Assembly: GCA_000733415.1 (NCBI GenBank)
Contig: KL662191.1
Location: 4,801,870 to 4,865,869, forward strand
Length of the DNA: 64,000 nt
Direction: 5' to 3'
Source: [Leptolyngbya] sp. JSC-1
Lineage (GTDB): Bacteria > Cyanobacteriota > Cyanobacteriia > Elainellales > Elainellaceae
Positions 17,109 through 26,797 of the stretch are shown piece after piece (the stretch's first letter is position 1; each line of letters begins with the position of its first letter). Both the position numbers and the translations under genes were made by a program. The notes beneath the pieces are model-generated. The model did not search any database. It saw only the letters and a list, made by a program, of their open reading frames with translations, and was not told where the DNA came from.

Positions 17109-17816
17109 ATGTCAGCGTCTTCTAAAAACGGAAGTCCTCAAAGTCAAGTTCTGCGCATGAGTAGTGAATCTCTACCCGTATCTTGGTCAGCAGTTGAGGC
17201 AATCGCTCCTCACACATCGGTTTCCGCTGAAAAACTCTCGAATTACGATCTGATTTTGCAGTGTCAGGCAGGGTTCCGCCCCGGCAAAGCCTTATTTGCT
17301 GAACTGATGCGGCGCTATCATCCCCATGTAGAAAAATTGCTCTACCATCTAGCGCCTGATTGGACCGATCGGGCTGACCTAGCCCAGGAGGTGTGGATTC
17401 GCGTCTACCGCAACATCAAACGGCTACAGGAACCAGTGAAGTTTCGCGGCTGGCTGAGCCGTATCACCACTAACCTGTTCTATGACGAGTTACGCAAACG
17501 CAAGCGCAACAGTGTGCCCCTCTCGTTAGACGCACCCTTGGCGGTAGAGGACGGAGAGCTGGACTGGGAACTGGCTTCCGCTACCCCAGGACCGGCTGAA
17601 GAGTTGGCCACTCAGGAATTTTACGAGCAGCTTCGCCACGCGATTGCCGATCTGCCAGAAGTTTTCCGGACTACGATCGTGCTACGCGAAATTGAAGGTA
17701 TGGCCTATGAGGAGATTGCTGAGATTACCGGAGTTTCGTTGGGTACGGTCAAATCTAGAATTGCCAGGGCGCGTCAGCGGCTTCAGGAACAATTGCAGCA
17801 GTATCTTGATGCGTAG
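17109..17816 (+). CDS. sigG: ECF-type sigma factor SigG
   Basis: A 235-residue group-4 (extracytoplasmic function) sigma-70 factor. Region 2 (about residues 70-140) includes LAQEVWIRVYRNI and FRGWLSRITTNLFYDELRKR. Region 4 (about 178-232) includes LPEVFRTTIVLREIEGMAYEEIAEITGVSLGTVKSRIARAR, the helix-turn-helix that reads the -35 element. Sequence and the gene order with a downstream anti-sigma factor match cyanobacterial SigG, which governs an envelope/metal-stress type response. GGAAC, the hallmark -35 core of many ECF promoters, appears twice within 20 bp of the ATG, but too close to be its own -35. Confidence 0.92.
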   Translation: MSASSKNGSPQSQVLRMSSESLPVSWSAVEAIAPHTSVSAEKLSNYDLILQCQAGFRPGKALFAELMRRYHPHVEKLLYHLAPDWTDRADLAQEVWIRVYRNIKRLQEPVKFRGWLSRITTNLFYDELRKRKRNSVPLSLDAPLAVEDGELDWELASATPGPAEELATQEFYEQLRHAIADLPEVFRTTIVLREIEGMAYEEIAEITGVSLGTVKSRIARARQRLQEQLQQYLDA

Positions 17817-18074
17817 CGAATTTATCACAAGCCGTCTAAAGTATGAAGTGGATTTGACCCTACACCCCCATCCTTGTTTACGGGTGTTATAGTTGCGACG
17901 GATGGATGATTCCAAGTTCAGTAGCCTTATCTAAGGAGTGATCAGTCATAGACCGTGATTCTGCCTAGTGCAAGATACCCAGAGTTTGGCCGGCTCATTA
18001 CACTATTTAGAGACTCTAATCGGAGACTTGAGGTAATTCATTAATATCGGCTTCTAATTCCAGAGACTCTCAAC

Positions 18075-18656
18075 ATGATCAACCATCTTGATGAATTTGA
18101 CGAACGCAACAACCCCAAAGAGTCGATCAATACTGAGCAGAGCAACGAATGCCTTATTGCCGAATCCAGTGCTGAAGCTCATCCAGAGCTATGTTGTATA
18201 ATGCAGCGCGACCGGTTTGAGCTACTTAGCGCTTACCTGGATGGCGAGGTTTCGGCTAACGAGCGGCGGCAAGTTGAACAGTGGCTGGCTACGGATGCCA
18301 AAACGCAGCAACTCTACACGCGGTTGCTCACCCTGCGACAGCGGCTGCATACGCTACCCATCGCCCAGTCTGAACAAAGCGTTGATCAGCTAGTTGATCG
18401 GGTAACAGCGCGGATTGAGCGTCAGCCGAAGCGGTTAATGTGGGGTGGTTTGGCGGCAGCAGCTGTCCTAATTGGTGCCCTGTTTAGCGCCCTACCGCAA
18501 AACAATTACGCTCCGTCGATAGCCGACTCGCTGACACCCAATGAGGATGTCCCCAGCGATGGCTTAATGATTGCGATCAACCACCCACCCATTGAAATCC
18601 CTAAGGCTGCCGTTGCTCCTGGTGTTCTTCAGGACTCTCCCCAAACGATTCGGTAG
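18075..18656 (+). CDS. Anti-sigma factor, SigG partner
   Basis: A 193-residue protein. The middle segment FELLSAYLDGEVSANERRQVEQWL (residues ~47-70) is the anti-sigma N-terminal helical fold that clasps ECF sigma factors, here lacking the zinc H-x3-C-x2-C motif of classical ZAS proteins. Residues ~122-140 (WGGLAAAAVLIGALFSAL) are a single transmembrane helix, followed by a periplasmic Pro-rich tail, so a membrane-anchored RseA-like sensor is likely. It lies 258 bp after sigG on the same strand. An equivalent arrangement occurs in Synechocystis (slr1545-slr1546). Release of SigG by regulated proteolysis is inference. Confidence 0.85.
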   Translation: MINHLDEFDERNNPKESINTEQSNECLIAESSAEAHPELCCIMQRDRFELLSAYLDGEVSANERRQVEQWLATDAKTQQLYTRLLTLRQRLHTLPIAQSEQSVDQLVDRVTARIERQPKRLMWGGLAAAAVLIGALFSALPQNNYAPSIADSLTPNEDVPSDGLMIAINHPPIEIPKAAVAPGVLQDSPQTIR

Positions 18657-18714
18657 TTACAGCCTTAGTTGCTGATTGATTCTTAGTTTGAACTTGTGAC
18701 GTAAATATAGAATC

Positions 18715-19158
18715 CTACAGGCGGTGCTCTGCTTGGCTACCCGTTGGGCTACCCCAGCGTCCTTGAGGCAGCAGAATGCCGCCAAGTTTGTTTACCAGCG
18801 TTTTGTCCATCTGGTACACCCAAGCCTGCCCTAGAGAGCGGTGATTCAAGTCAAATACCTCTGCCGCCACGCGAACGTATTCATTCTGCTCCGTAGGCCG
18901 ATTGGGATCATAATCTTCGAGCTGATCGAGGTGAGTCAGTATCGCTGGATCGGCAAACGAAAGTAGGAAGCCATATACTGGACTATTGCCAACCGTCATA
19001 GCTGGGTAGCCAAAGGGTAAATCGTACAGTTGGCCGATCATAATGGCTGCTTGTGCATGCAGAACTCGGCCTTGGCAGTAGCGCTCATAGTTAATCTCAC
19101 CGGGCTTCAGCGTGCCGTAGACGAATACTTTTAGTGGATTAGATTCAGCCTTTTCCAT
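18715..19158 (-). CDS. Gamma-glutamylcyclotransferase-like (AIG2/GGCT) protein
   Basis: A 147-residue protein of the GGCT/AIG2 fold. It carries the family motif VFVYGTLKPGEINYERY (residues ~11-27) and a catalytic-type Glu in HLDQLEDYDP (~75-84). Members act on gamma-glutamyl amines or peptides, but most bacterial forms have unassigned substrates. It is monocistronic, on the opposite strand to sigG's anti-sigma gene, and convergent with it. There is no signal peptide. Confidence 0.88.
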   Translation of the reverse strand: MEKAESNPLKVFVYGTLKPGEINYERYCQGRVLHAQAAIMIGQLYDLPFGYPAMTVGNSPVYGFLLSFADPAILTHLDQLEDYDPNRPTEQNEYVRVAAEVFDLNHRSLGQAWVYQMDKTLVNKLGGILLPQGRWGSPTGSQAEHRL

Positions 19159-19313
19159 CTCGGTGAAGTCATTGATGCGGTGTGAGGTGGCTAAAGTCGT
19201 AAATCAAGTTGCCTGAAGAGGAACCAAATCTCTTTGCTATCCGTCCCCTGCATCTTTCACCCTTCCTTTAGAATGGTGTAGAAACAGCTCACTCATCCAT
19301 AGGAGATCAGTGC

Positions 19314-21896
19314 GTGGAGTCCCGTTATAATCCGGCAGCAATTGAGGACAAATGGCAGCAGCATTGGGCCGAGCAGGGTGTGGACCAAACCCCGGAAGCG
19401 ACCGATAAGCCCAAATTTTATGCGCTGTCGATGTTCCCCTATCCCTCCGGCAACCTGCACATGGGGCATGTCCGTAACTATACCATCACCGATGTGATCG
19501 CGCGGGTGCGGCGGATGCAGGGCTATCGGGTACTTCATCCAATGGGTTGGGATGCCTTTGGGCTGCCAGCCGAGAATGCCGCGATTGATCGAGGCGTGCA
19601 TCCAGCCAAATGGACCTACCAGAATGTTGCGCAGATGCGGGCACAGTTGCAGCGCTTGGGGTTGTCCTATGACTGGAAGCGGGAAGTCACCACCTGCTCG
19701 CCCGACTACTACCGCTGGACCCAGTGGATTTTCTTGGAGTTTTTGAAGGCGGGCCTTGCCTATCAGAAAGAGGCGGCTGTGAACTGGGACCCGGTTGACC
19801 AAACGGTTTTAGCAAACGAGCAGGTAGACAGCGAAGGGCGTTCCTGGCGATCCGGCGCCATGGTAGAGCGGCGTCTGCTAAAGCAGTGGTTCTTCAAAAT
19901 CACCGCCTATGCGGACCAGTTGCTCAAGGATCTTGAACAGCTCGATGGCTGGCCGGAACGAGTGCGGTTGATGCAGGAGAACTGGATTGGCAAATCGACC
20001 GGAGCCGAAGTGGTGTTTACAACCGAAGCCGGAGATGAGCTGCCGATTTTTACCACCCGTCCGGATACGCTTTGGGGCGCGACCTTCATGGTGCTGTCGC
20101 CAGAGCATCCCTTGGTCGAGAAATTGACTACAGCTAAGCAGGCAAAGCAGGTCAAAGCCTATCAAGCCGAAGCGGCGAGTAAGAGCGAGATTGACCGTAC
20201 CGCTGAGGATCGGGAAAAAACCGGCGTCTGGACCGGCAGCTATGCGATTAACCCAGTGAATGACGAGCGAATACCGATCTGGATCGCCGATTATGTGCTG
20301 ATGGGTTACGGTACCGGCGCAATTATGGCGGTTCCAGCCCATGACCAGCGTGACTTTGAGTTTGCCAAAAAATTCAACCTGCCGATTAAAGTGGTGGTGC
20401 AGCCGCCGGATCAGACCATTGATGCGGATACCATGATTGAAGCCTATCCCCATGATGGCGTCATGGTGCATTCCGGTCCCTTAGATGGAGTGCCTGCTGG
20501 CAAGGGAGCCGGTCAAAGTGTGGAGGCGGCAGTGCAGTGGTTGGAGCAGCATGGCAAGGGTACGGGCACCGCTAATTATCGCCTGCGGGATTGGTTGATT
20601 TCCCGTCAACGCTACTGGGGCTGCCCGATTCCGGTGGTGCACTGTCCGAGCTGCGGCATCGTGCCGGTCCCCGATGATCAGCTGCCGGTTTGCTTGCCTG
20701 AAGACGTAGAGTTCTCTGGACGCGGTCCCTCTCCGTTGGCGAAATTGGAATCCTGGATCAATGTCCCCTGTCCGAGCTGCGGAGAACCGGCCCGCCGGGA
20801 AACTGACACGATGGATACATTCATTTGTTCGTCCTGGTATTACCTGCGCTATCCAGATGCCTGCAATGAGCAGCAAGTGTTCGACCCGGCCAAAACCAAC
20901 GACTGGATGCCGGTGGATCAGTATGTGGGTGGAATCGAGCACGCGATTTTGCATCTTCTTTACTCGCGCTTCTTTACCAAGGTGCTGCGAGACCGGGGCT
21001 TGCTCAACTTTGATGAACCGTTCAAGCGCTTATTGACCCAGGGTATGGTGCAGGCTGCCGCCTACAAAAACCCGAAAACCGGCAAGTATTTTGCTCCCAG
21101 TCAGCTTGATTTGTCGAATCCCACAGATCCGGAAACCGGCGAACCGCTGGAAGTGGTCTTTGAGAAGATGTCGAAGTCGAAGTACAACGGCATTGACCCA
21201 GAGCAAGTGCTGGCGAAATATGGAGCCGATACCGCACGCATGTTTATCTTGTTCAAAGCGCCGCCGGAGAAAGATCTGGAGTGGGATGATGCCGATGTCG
21301 AGGGCCAGTTCCGCTTTTTAAACCGGGTATGGCGTTTGGTCACCGAATTCACTGAGCGCAATGCTGGTCAACGGTCGGGCCAGAAATTGGGCCAGGGGCA
21401 GTTGAGCAAGGCAGAAAAAGATCTGCGCTATGCCATTCACTATGCGATTCAGCAGGTGAGTGAAGACTTGGAGGGCGATTACCAGTTCAATACTGCCGTT
21501 TCGGAGCTGATGAAACTGAGTAATGCCCTCAGCGATGCGACCTGCAAAGATTCGCCCATCTATGCGGAAGGGATTGAAACCTTGTTGCGCCTATTGGCCC
21601 CCTTCGCGCCTCACTTGGCTGAAGAACTGTGGCATAGCCTGAGGCATGACGATTCGGTGCATCAGCAAGCTTGGCCGCAAGCTGATCCGTCTGCCTTGGT
21701 GGTGGATGAAATTGCGCTGGTGATTCAAATCATGGGGAAAACTCGCGGCACGATTCAGGTGCCCGCTCAGGCCGACAAGCAGATGCTGGAGCAGTATGCC
21801 CGCGAATCGGAATTAGCACAAAAATACATTGCCGGTAAAGATATTAAAAAGGTGATTGTCGTGCCTGGTAAGTTGGTGAATTTTGTGGTGGAATGA
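19314..21896 (+). CDS. leuS: Leucyl-tRNA synthetase
   Basis: A full-length (860 aa) class Ia aminoacyl-tRNA synthetase charging tRNA-Leu. The HIGH-type motif is HMGH (residues 49-52) and the KMSKS loop is at 618-622. The CP1 editing domain contains TTRPDTLWGATF and a D-rich hydrolysis centre (GYGTGAIMAVPAHDQRD). Zn-type CxxC pairs occur in the insertion (CPSCG at ~440 and ~485). The start is GTG at 19314, preceded by AGGAGATCAGT. The downstream lipoprotein gene begins 16 bp after the stop, so cotranscription is likely. Confidence 0.97.
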   Translation: MESRYNPAAIEDKWQQHWAEQGVDQTPEATDKPKFYALSMFPYPSGNLHMGHVRNYTITDVIARVRRMQGYRVLHPMGWDAFGLPAENAAIDRGVHPAKWTYQNVAQMRAQLQRLGLSYDWKREVTTCSPDYYRWTQWIFLEFLKAGLAYQKEAAVNWDPVDQTVLANEQVDSEGRSWRSGAMVERRLLKQWFFKITAYADQLLKDLEQLDGWPERVRLMQENWIGKSTGAEVVFTTEAGDELPIFTTRPDTLWGATFMVLSPEHPLVEKLTTAKQAKQVKAYQAEAASKSEIDRTAEDREKTGVWTGSYAINPVNDERIPIWIADYVLMGYGTGAIMAVPAHDQRDFEFAKKFNLPIKVVVQPPDQTIDADTMIEAYPHDGVMVHSGPLDGVPAGKGAGQSVEAAVQWLEQHGKGTGTANYRLRDWLISRQRYWGCPIPVVHCPSCGIVPVPDDQLPVCLPEDVEFSGRGPSPLAKLESWINVPCPSCGEPARRETDTMDTFICSSWYYLRYPDACNEQQVFDPAKTNDWMPVDQYVGGIEHAILHLLYSRFFTKVLRDRGLLNFDEPFKRLLTQGMVQAAAYKNPKTGKYFAPSQLDLSNPTDPETGEPLEVVFEKMSKSKYNGIDPEQVLAKYGADTARMFILFKAPPEKDLEWDDADVEGQFRFLNRVWRLVTEFTERNAGQRSGQKLGQGQLSKAEKDLRYAIHYAIQQVSEDLEGDYQFNTAVSELMKLSNALSDATCKDSPIYAEGIETLLRLLAPFAPHLAEELWHSLRHDDSVHQQAWPQADPSALVVDEIALVIQIMGKTRGTIQVPAQADKQMLEQYARESELAQKYIAGKDIKKVIVVPGKLVNFVVE

Positions 21897-21912
21897 TGCC
21901 GGGAGGGTTGTC

Positions 21913-22626
21913 ATGAAGCCACGTCAGGCCATCTATTTGCTGTTAGGGATCGGGTTGAGTATCGGCGGCTGCACTTCGTTGGGTTCGGCGAAGCAGGCCG
22001 CGACTTCAGACACTTCGCTGGTTGCCCCTGTGGAATCGCCAGCAGAATCGCCAGTAGAATTGCTTGCGGAAAATGCTGGTCCTAGTTCTGTAACCGAAAA
22101 ACTTCGCCCTGATACGCGCATCATGCCGATGACGATTGAAGGGGAAGTCGTTGAAATGGAACTGCGCCTGTTCGATCAGTCCGCGCTGCCGTTCACGACC
22201 TATGTACCGAAAAAGGATTTTCAGGACAAGGTCGATAGTTCCGATCAGGGTACGGTAGCTCAGTTTATTTTCAGTCCCGGCGGCAAAAAAGACGAGACTG
22301 CCTATGTGCAAATCTTCATGCCGTCTCGCCGCACCACTGTGGAAGAGATGCGCGAACTGCTGCTGAGCGAGAATGGCTTGTTGGCAACTAATAACTGGGA
22401 ATTGGTCGATCGCACCGATATTGTCAGCTATGCTTGGGCACGAGAAAAGCTAATCTATCAGCAGCGGACTGACAAAACAGATTATTTTGGCTCAATTTAT
22501 ATCGGCGATTACCGAGGGCGTTCCTTTTATGCCTTGACCCACTATCCAGTCGAGTATGGGGATGGGTTTGAGCCGCGCTCGACGATTATGCTAGAGAACC
22601 TGCAATTTCGCGACGAACGCTCTTGA
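21913..22626 (+). CDS. Putative lipoprotein
   Basis: A 237-residue exported protein. Its N-terminus MKPRQAIYLLLGIGLSIGGC ends in an LSIGGC lipobox (Cys20), predicting a lipid-anchored periplasmic or outer-membrane location. The mature part starts with a Ser/Ala/Glu linker and then a domain with EGEVVEMELRLFDQ and PFTTYVPKKDF; I do not recognise a named family. ATG 21913 follows GGGAGGG. It sits 16 bp after leuS, probably translated from the same transcript, although there is no obvious functional tie. Confidence 0.75.
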   Translation: MKPRQAIYLLLGIGLSIGGCTSLGSAKQAATSDTSLVAPVESPAESPVELLAENAGPSSVTEKLRPDTRIMPMTIEGEVVEMELRLFDQSALPFTTYVPKKDFQDKVDSSDQGTVAQFIFSPGGKKDETAYVQIFMPSRRTTVEEMRELLLSENGLLATNNWELVDRTDIVSYAWAREKLIYQQRTDKTDYFGSIYIGDYRGRSFYALTHYPVEYGDGFEPRSTIMLENLQFRDERS

Positions 22627-22665
22627 TAATGCTCGCCTGAAGTGGTTGGCATCTAGTGACCATTC

Positions 22666-23607
22666 TCAATCCTTCTGAGTTGCAGCCGCTAGCTCAGCCA
22701 CTTCCGATTCAGTCAACGACCAGCCGAGCGCTCCGGCGTTTTGCTCAACTTGGTTTGGGTTTTTGGCTCCCGGAATTGGGATCACGTTGCCCTGGACAAT
22801 CAACCAGTTCAAGGCTACCTGAGCGGGGGTGCGGCCATGCCGTTCTCCAATCGACTTCAGCAGGTTAATCACCGGCGCTAATTTTTCTAACCCACTGCGG
22901 CTGAAGCGCGGATCGAGCTTGCGGGCACCGGTTGGCGGGGTGTAGGTTTCGGGCGTGTATTTGCCGGTCAGCAACCCTTGGGCCAGTGGGCTGTAGGCCA
23001 AAATTGTCACACCTAGCTCACGGGCGGTAGACAGAACCCCGTTTCGCTCAATTTGGCGTGCTAGCAGGGAATACTGCACCTGATTTACCGCCAGAGGCAC
23101 ACCCCGATCGGCCAGCAACCGATGCGCCTGCCGCATTTGTTCGGCTGAATAGTTGCTCACCCCAACCGCTTGAATCCGACCCTGCTTCACTTCATCGGCT
23201 AGAGCGTTCATCAATGTGGTCTGTCCCATCAAGAAATCAAACGGCCAATGCACCTGGTAAAGCGTAACCATGGGTAACTGTAATCGTTTCAGGCTAGCGG
23301 TGAGGGCATCGGCTACCGCATCGGCATTAAACCGCCAGGGCAGGGGAAAATACTTGGTGGCAATCGTAACTGGGCGATCGGTTTGCTGCATAAACTCGCC
23401 CAAGAGCCGCTCTGATTCGCCAAATCCATAAATTTCAGCTGTGTCGAAAAAAAGAATGCCCGAATCGAGAGCGGTTTTAAAGGCTGCCTGCAGATCGGCA
23501 GCATCGTATTCCTTACCGTAATTCCAGAACAGCTTGTCGCCCCATGCCCAGGTGCCAATACCGAGGGGCGATACTGCAGGACCATTCAAACCAAGGGTTA
23601 CTTCCAT
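22666..23607 (-). CDS. Aldo/keto reductase
   Basis: A 313-residue NADPH-dependent (beta/alpha)8 oxidoreductase. The catalytic tetrad is visible: Asp and Tyr in FFDTAEIYGFGESERLL (residues ~53-69), Lys in ATKYF (~82) and His in YQVHWPF (~117). NADP-phosphate-binding segment GAKNPNQVEQNAGA near the C-terminus is also typical. Substrate is unassigned; the sequence resembles the cyanobacterial and plant pyridoxal-reductase-like AKRs. It converges with the lipoprotein gene and is divergent from bvdR with ~70 bp between starts. Confidence 0.92.
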   Translation of the reverse strand: MEVTLGLNGPAVSPLGIGTWAWGDKLFWNYGKEYDAADLQAAFKTALDSGILFFDTAEIYGFGESERLLGEFMQQTDRPVTIATKYFPLPWRFNADAVADALTASLKRLQLPMVTLYQVHWPFDFLMGQTTLMNALADEVKQGRIQAVGVSNYSAEQMRQAHRLLADRGVPLAVNQVQYSLLARQIERNGVLSTARELGVTILAYSPLAQGLLTGKYTPETYTPPTGARKLDPRFSRSGLEKLAPVINLLKSIGERHGRTPAQVALNWLIVQGNVIPIPGAKNPNQVEQNAGALGWSLTESEVAELAAATQKD

Positions 23608-23680
23608 GTGCTTCTAATGACTTAATACAGCGTAATATTTAACATGTCTTAATATTTACCTTAGCGAATTCGAGAAAGTC

Positions 23681-24658
23681 ATGCATCCGATTCGAGTGGG
23701 ATTAGTCGGCACCGGCTATGCCGCCAAGGTGAGAGCCGAAAGTCTTCAGGCCGATGCGCGTGCTCAGCTTGTAGCTGTGGCTGGTCATACAATCGACAAG
23801 GCTCGTGCGTTTAGCGAAACCTATGCAGCCCAACCGGCAGCCTCCTGGATGGAACTAGTAAACCGAGCTGAACTGGATCTGCTCGTAATTGCCACCATTA
23901 ATCGCGATCATGGTCCGATTGCACGGGCAGCCTTGCAGGCAGGTAAGCATGTGGTGGTCGAATATCCCCTGGCGCTAGAGTGGGCTGAGGCCGAAGCGTT
24001 GGTGAGTCTGGCGCATCAGCAAAACAAACTGCTGCATGTCGAGCATATTGAGCTGCTCAGCAGCATTCATCAGGCGGTACAAACCGCGTTAGCGGAAATT
24101 GGCACACCCCTTTATGTACGCTACACCAACCTCAACGCTCAGCGTCCTGCGCCACAGAAGTGGACCTACTCATTGGACCAGTTTGGCTTTCCATTCATGG
24201 GGGCTGTTTCACGCATCCATCGTCTTACGAATTTGTTTGGACGGGTGGCAACGGTGACTGGGCAGGCGCGGTTTTGGCATGAGTCTGCTGAATCGGATCG
24301 GTATACCTCCTGCCTTTGTACAGCTCAACTGCGGTTTGCAAACGGGTTGGTGGCTGAAGTGGTTTATGGCAAGGGTGAAGCGATCTGGCGCAGTGCTCGC
24401 ACCCTAGAAATTCACGCGGCTGAAGGCGGGATTTTTGTCGATGGTGAGCAAGGTACGTTGGTACAGGCAAACAAAACCCGTTCGCTAGAAATGGGCAGTC
24501 GGCGTGGCCTATTTGCCAAAGATACAGCGATGGTGCTGGATCACCTGACCACCGGAGCACCGCTTTACGTGTCTCTGGATGCCAGTTTGTACGCTCTCAA
24601 AGTGGCGGACGCGATTCGCCGCTCGGCAGAAACCGGCAGAACGATCGAACTGGAATAG
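23681..24658 (+). CDS. bvdR: Biliverdin reductase
   Basis: A 325-residue member of the Gfo/Idh/MocA fold. VGLVGTGYAAKVRAE (residues ~6-20) is the dinucleotide-binding motif. The segments VVVEYPLALEWAEAEALV, LHVEHIELLSSIHQAV, KWTYSLDQFGFP and GSRRGLFAKDTAMVLDHLTTG correspond closely to Synechocystis BvdR (slr1784) as I remember it. The enzyme reduces biliverdin IXalpha to bilirubin with NADPH and is needed for normal phycobilisomes in that organism. A generic Gfo/Idh oxidoreductase is the alternative. No heme oxygenase or pcyA gene is nearby. Confidence 0.87.
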   Translation: MHPIRVGLVGTGYAAKVRAESLQADARAQLVAVAGHTIDKARAFSETYAAQPAASWMELVNRAELDLLVIATINRDHGPIARAALQAGKHVVVEYPLALEWAEAEALVSLAHQQNKLLHVEHIELLSSIHQAVQTALAEIGTPLYVRYTNLNAQRPAPQKWTYSLDQFGFPFMGAVSRIHRLTNLFGRVATVTGQARFWHESAESDRYTSCLCTAQLRFANGLVAEVVYGKGEAIWRSARTLEIHAAEGGIFVDGEQGTLVQANKTRSLEMGSRRGLFAKDTAMVLDHLTTGAPLYVSLDASLYALKVADAIRRSAETGRTIELE

Positions 24659-24701
24659 GAGGAATTAGCGCACGGCTCAACTCTGCTATCTATCTAGCTG
24701 T

Positions 24702-26354
24702 CTATCTAACTGAATCTGTCTGAATCCGCCAGAGCCAATTATTGAATCCTTCTGAAAGGGTCTCAATCTCGTAAGTGGTCTGCTGGTCGAGCTGCTCTAG
24801 CCAGGGAGCCAGAGGCCGGGGATTGAATAGGTAAACGTCGCTGAACCCATCGGGAATAGGGGGCAGGTAGGGAGTATTAACTAAATCCCGATCCGAGTTT
24901 TGGCAGGCATAGCACTGGGGCCGTACTAGTAGCCGCACGTTTGGCTCTAGGTAGTAGCTGAAGGCTAAGAGATCGCCGACTTCGGCATCACTAACCACCA
25001 AAGGCTGCTCGCTCTGATTCACAATTTCAGCTAATCTGGGCAGGCTGCTGTTGTGCACCTTATGCCACCAAGTCGGTGATTGGACAATCAAGATCGATGA
25101 CAGGATACCAGCCAGAAGCACCAAAACAGCAACGGCTTGTCCGAATCGGTCTGGCCAGCGGATTTTTTTTGCTTCTACCGGAACTAGATACTGCGCCAAC
25201 AGAAAGGTCATCGCCAACCCAAACCCCACGTAGACCGGCACTTGATAGCGCGGAATCGTGGAGCGCAGACCGCCTAAGACCAGATCGGGCAGCGTCAGCG
25301 CCAAGGCTGGAACGGCAATCAACGTGAAGACAAAGAACCAGGTGCGGAAGGAAGTGCGTCGCCAAAGAATATACAGTGCATAGATTACCGACAGCCGCAC
25401 GACAACCTGAAACAGCATAAACAGATGCCACAGACCAGGCGGCAGCGTAAGTTCACCTCGATCCACAAAGGGTATGCGCGAGTGGTAGCTCCAAAGCTTG
25501 ATCAGTTCGAACAAGCTAAACTGATTTTCGACCGTGACCCAACTTGTGACCGTGTCTACCTGCGAGGTTTTGGTGGCCAAGACAAACAGCCACGGCCCGA
25601 ATGCAATCAGACTGATCAGCAACGCAATCACAAATCGTTCCAAACTAACTGTCCAGCGACGCTGCACTCCCAAGACATAAACTGCATGGGCAATCGCAAC
25701 AATGCCAGAAAACAGAAACGTATAGAGATTCAGGGTCATGGTGAAGGCATAGAGCAGCCAGCTCGTGGTCGTTTTTACTCGCAGTGCCCGCAGCAGTGTG
25801 GCGCTAGACACGAGCGTCATCACAACCCAAAGCACGGTAGGACGAGCCTCTTGCGCATAAATAATCTGGAAGGGCGAAACCGCCAGCAGCGCCATGCCCA
25901 GCCAACTCGTCCAGGTAGAACGATACAGCTCCCAACACAGCCATGCCATACAAGGAAGGGCCAGAATGCTCAGAGCAATGGAGAACGAGCGAATTGTCGC
26001 AACCGAATCACCAAACAGGCTGGCCCAAACTCGCACCAGTACGTAATAGAGCGGCGTGTGCTGCGGTTCTTCCTCGGCTAAGCCGCTGACCGTATCGCTC
26101 AGTTCTCTGTTGGGATTAATCTGTCTGTATTTCTCAAACACGGCGGGGGCAACGGGCGGCTGGGCAGTCAAGGCTTGAACAACTTCAGCTTCGGTATAGC
26201 CTGAGATGCGTAGTGAAGTGAACGCTTCGTCATACCAATACACGTGATCGAGCGTGATACAGCGGAAGATTAACCCGGCCACTAGACATAGGCCAATCAA
26301 CCAGCGCCATTGCCCAAACGGTGCCCACCACCGCAAAGAATCTCGTTTCTGCAT
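24702..26354 (-). CDS. Membrane glycosyltransferase (GT39/ArnT-like)
   Basis: A 550-residue polytopic protein with about 11-12 hydrophobic segments. The first loop carries HVYWYDEAFTSLRISG (residues ~32-47), the periplasmic D-E acidic pair of GT-C glycosyltransferases (PMT/ArnT type) that use lipid-linked sugars. QHTPLYYVLVRVWASLFG and FQIIYAQEARP are further family-typical segments. The C-terminal ~110 residues form a soluble domain. The acceptor is unknown; it may glycosylate cell-surface polymers. It is separated by ~440 bp from the divergent DPM-like glycosyltransferase. Confidence 0.82.
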   Translation of the reverse strand: MQKRDSLRWWAPFGQWRWLIGLCLVAGLIFRCITLDHVYWYDEAFTSLRISGYTEAEVVQALTAQPPVAPAVFEKYRQINPNRELSDTVSGLAEEEPQHTPLYYVLVRVWASLFGDSVATIRSFSIALSILALPCMAWLCWELYRSTWTSWLGMALLAVSPFQIIYAQEARPTVLWVVMTLVSSATLLRALRVKTTTSWLLYAFTMTLNLYTFLFSGIVAIAHAVYVLGVQRRWTVSLERFVIALLISLIAFGPWLFVLATKTSQVDTVTSWVTVENQFSLFELIKLWSYHSRIPFVDRGELTLPPGLWHLFMLFQVVVRLSVIYALYILWRRTSFRTWFFVFTLIAVPALALTLPDLVLGGLRSTIPRYQVPVYVGFGLAMTFLLAQYLVPVEAKKIRWPDRFGQAVAVLVLLAGILSSILIVQSPTWWHKVHNSSLPRLAEIVNQSEQPLVVSDAEVGDLLAFSYYLEPNVRLLVRPQCYACQNSDRDLVNTPYLPPIPDGFSDVYLFNPRPLAPWLEQLDQQTTYEIETLSEGFNNWLWRIQTDSVR

Positions 26355-26797
26355 AATCTGTCCTTGATTAAGTCTGCCTCAAGCCATACTGGGTTCAGAT
26401 TGCTCATTTTTGCGTACCGTTGCCTGGTATTTGAGAAACGGCAGCGGCAACTCTTTTCTGGTTTAGCTTTAATCGCGGCAGAGTGTCAGTAGTCAGTAGT
26501 AAATAAGCGTAAGAGCTATTAAGTCATTCAACCTTGAATGGAGTGGGGATATCTTGCCCTTTGCAGCGAAAGCCCGCCCTACAGGATTTGCCAGGATTGG
26601 GATAATCAGCCTGACCCAGAAGAACCTAAGAAGAACCTAAAAGAAAGTTCTGTCGTCATAGGAGAATGAGGTAGATCGATTCGAAACCCGTAGGTATGAA
26701 CCCTAGCTCCCTTGGTTTGGCGCAGGGCTGAATTACTCTTGCTGAATTGATTTTGTTGAACCAGCCTGGTTTTGAGACGTAATTCTTCCTATTTTTG
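26355..26797. other. 443-bp divergent intergenic region between two glycosyltransferase genes
   Basis: No gene supported. It contains a tandem repeat GTCAGTAGTCAGTAGT near 26483-26500 and a perfect 11-bp duplication AGAAGAACCTA at 26618-26628 and 26629-26639. No promoter pair was convincingly recognised. Confidence 0.5.

Noticed and set aside
19878..20471. 197-codon minus-strand frame within leuS
   Set aside because: Antisense to highly conserved leuS, His-rich composition typical of a shadow frame, with no independent start context.
25425..26081. 218-codon plus-strand frame inside the GT39-like gene
   Set aside because: Antisense to a clearly conserved membrane glycosyltransferase. Its product is Gln/Arg/Asn-rich and looks like a reading-frame shadow.
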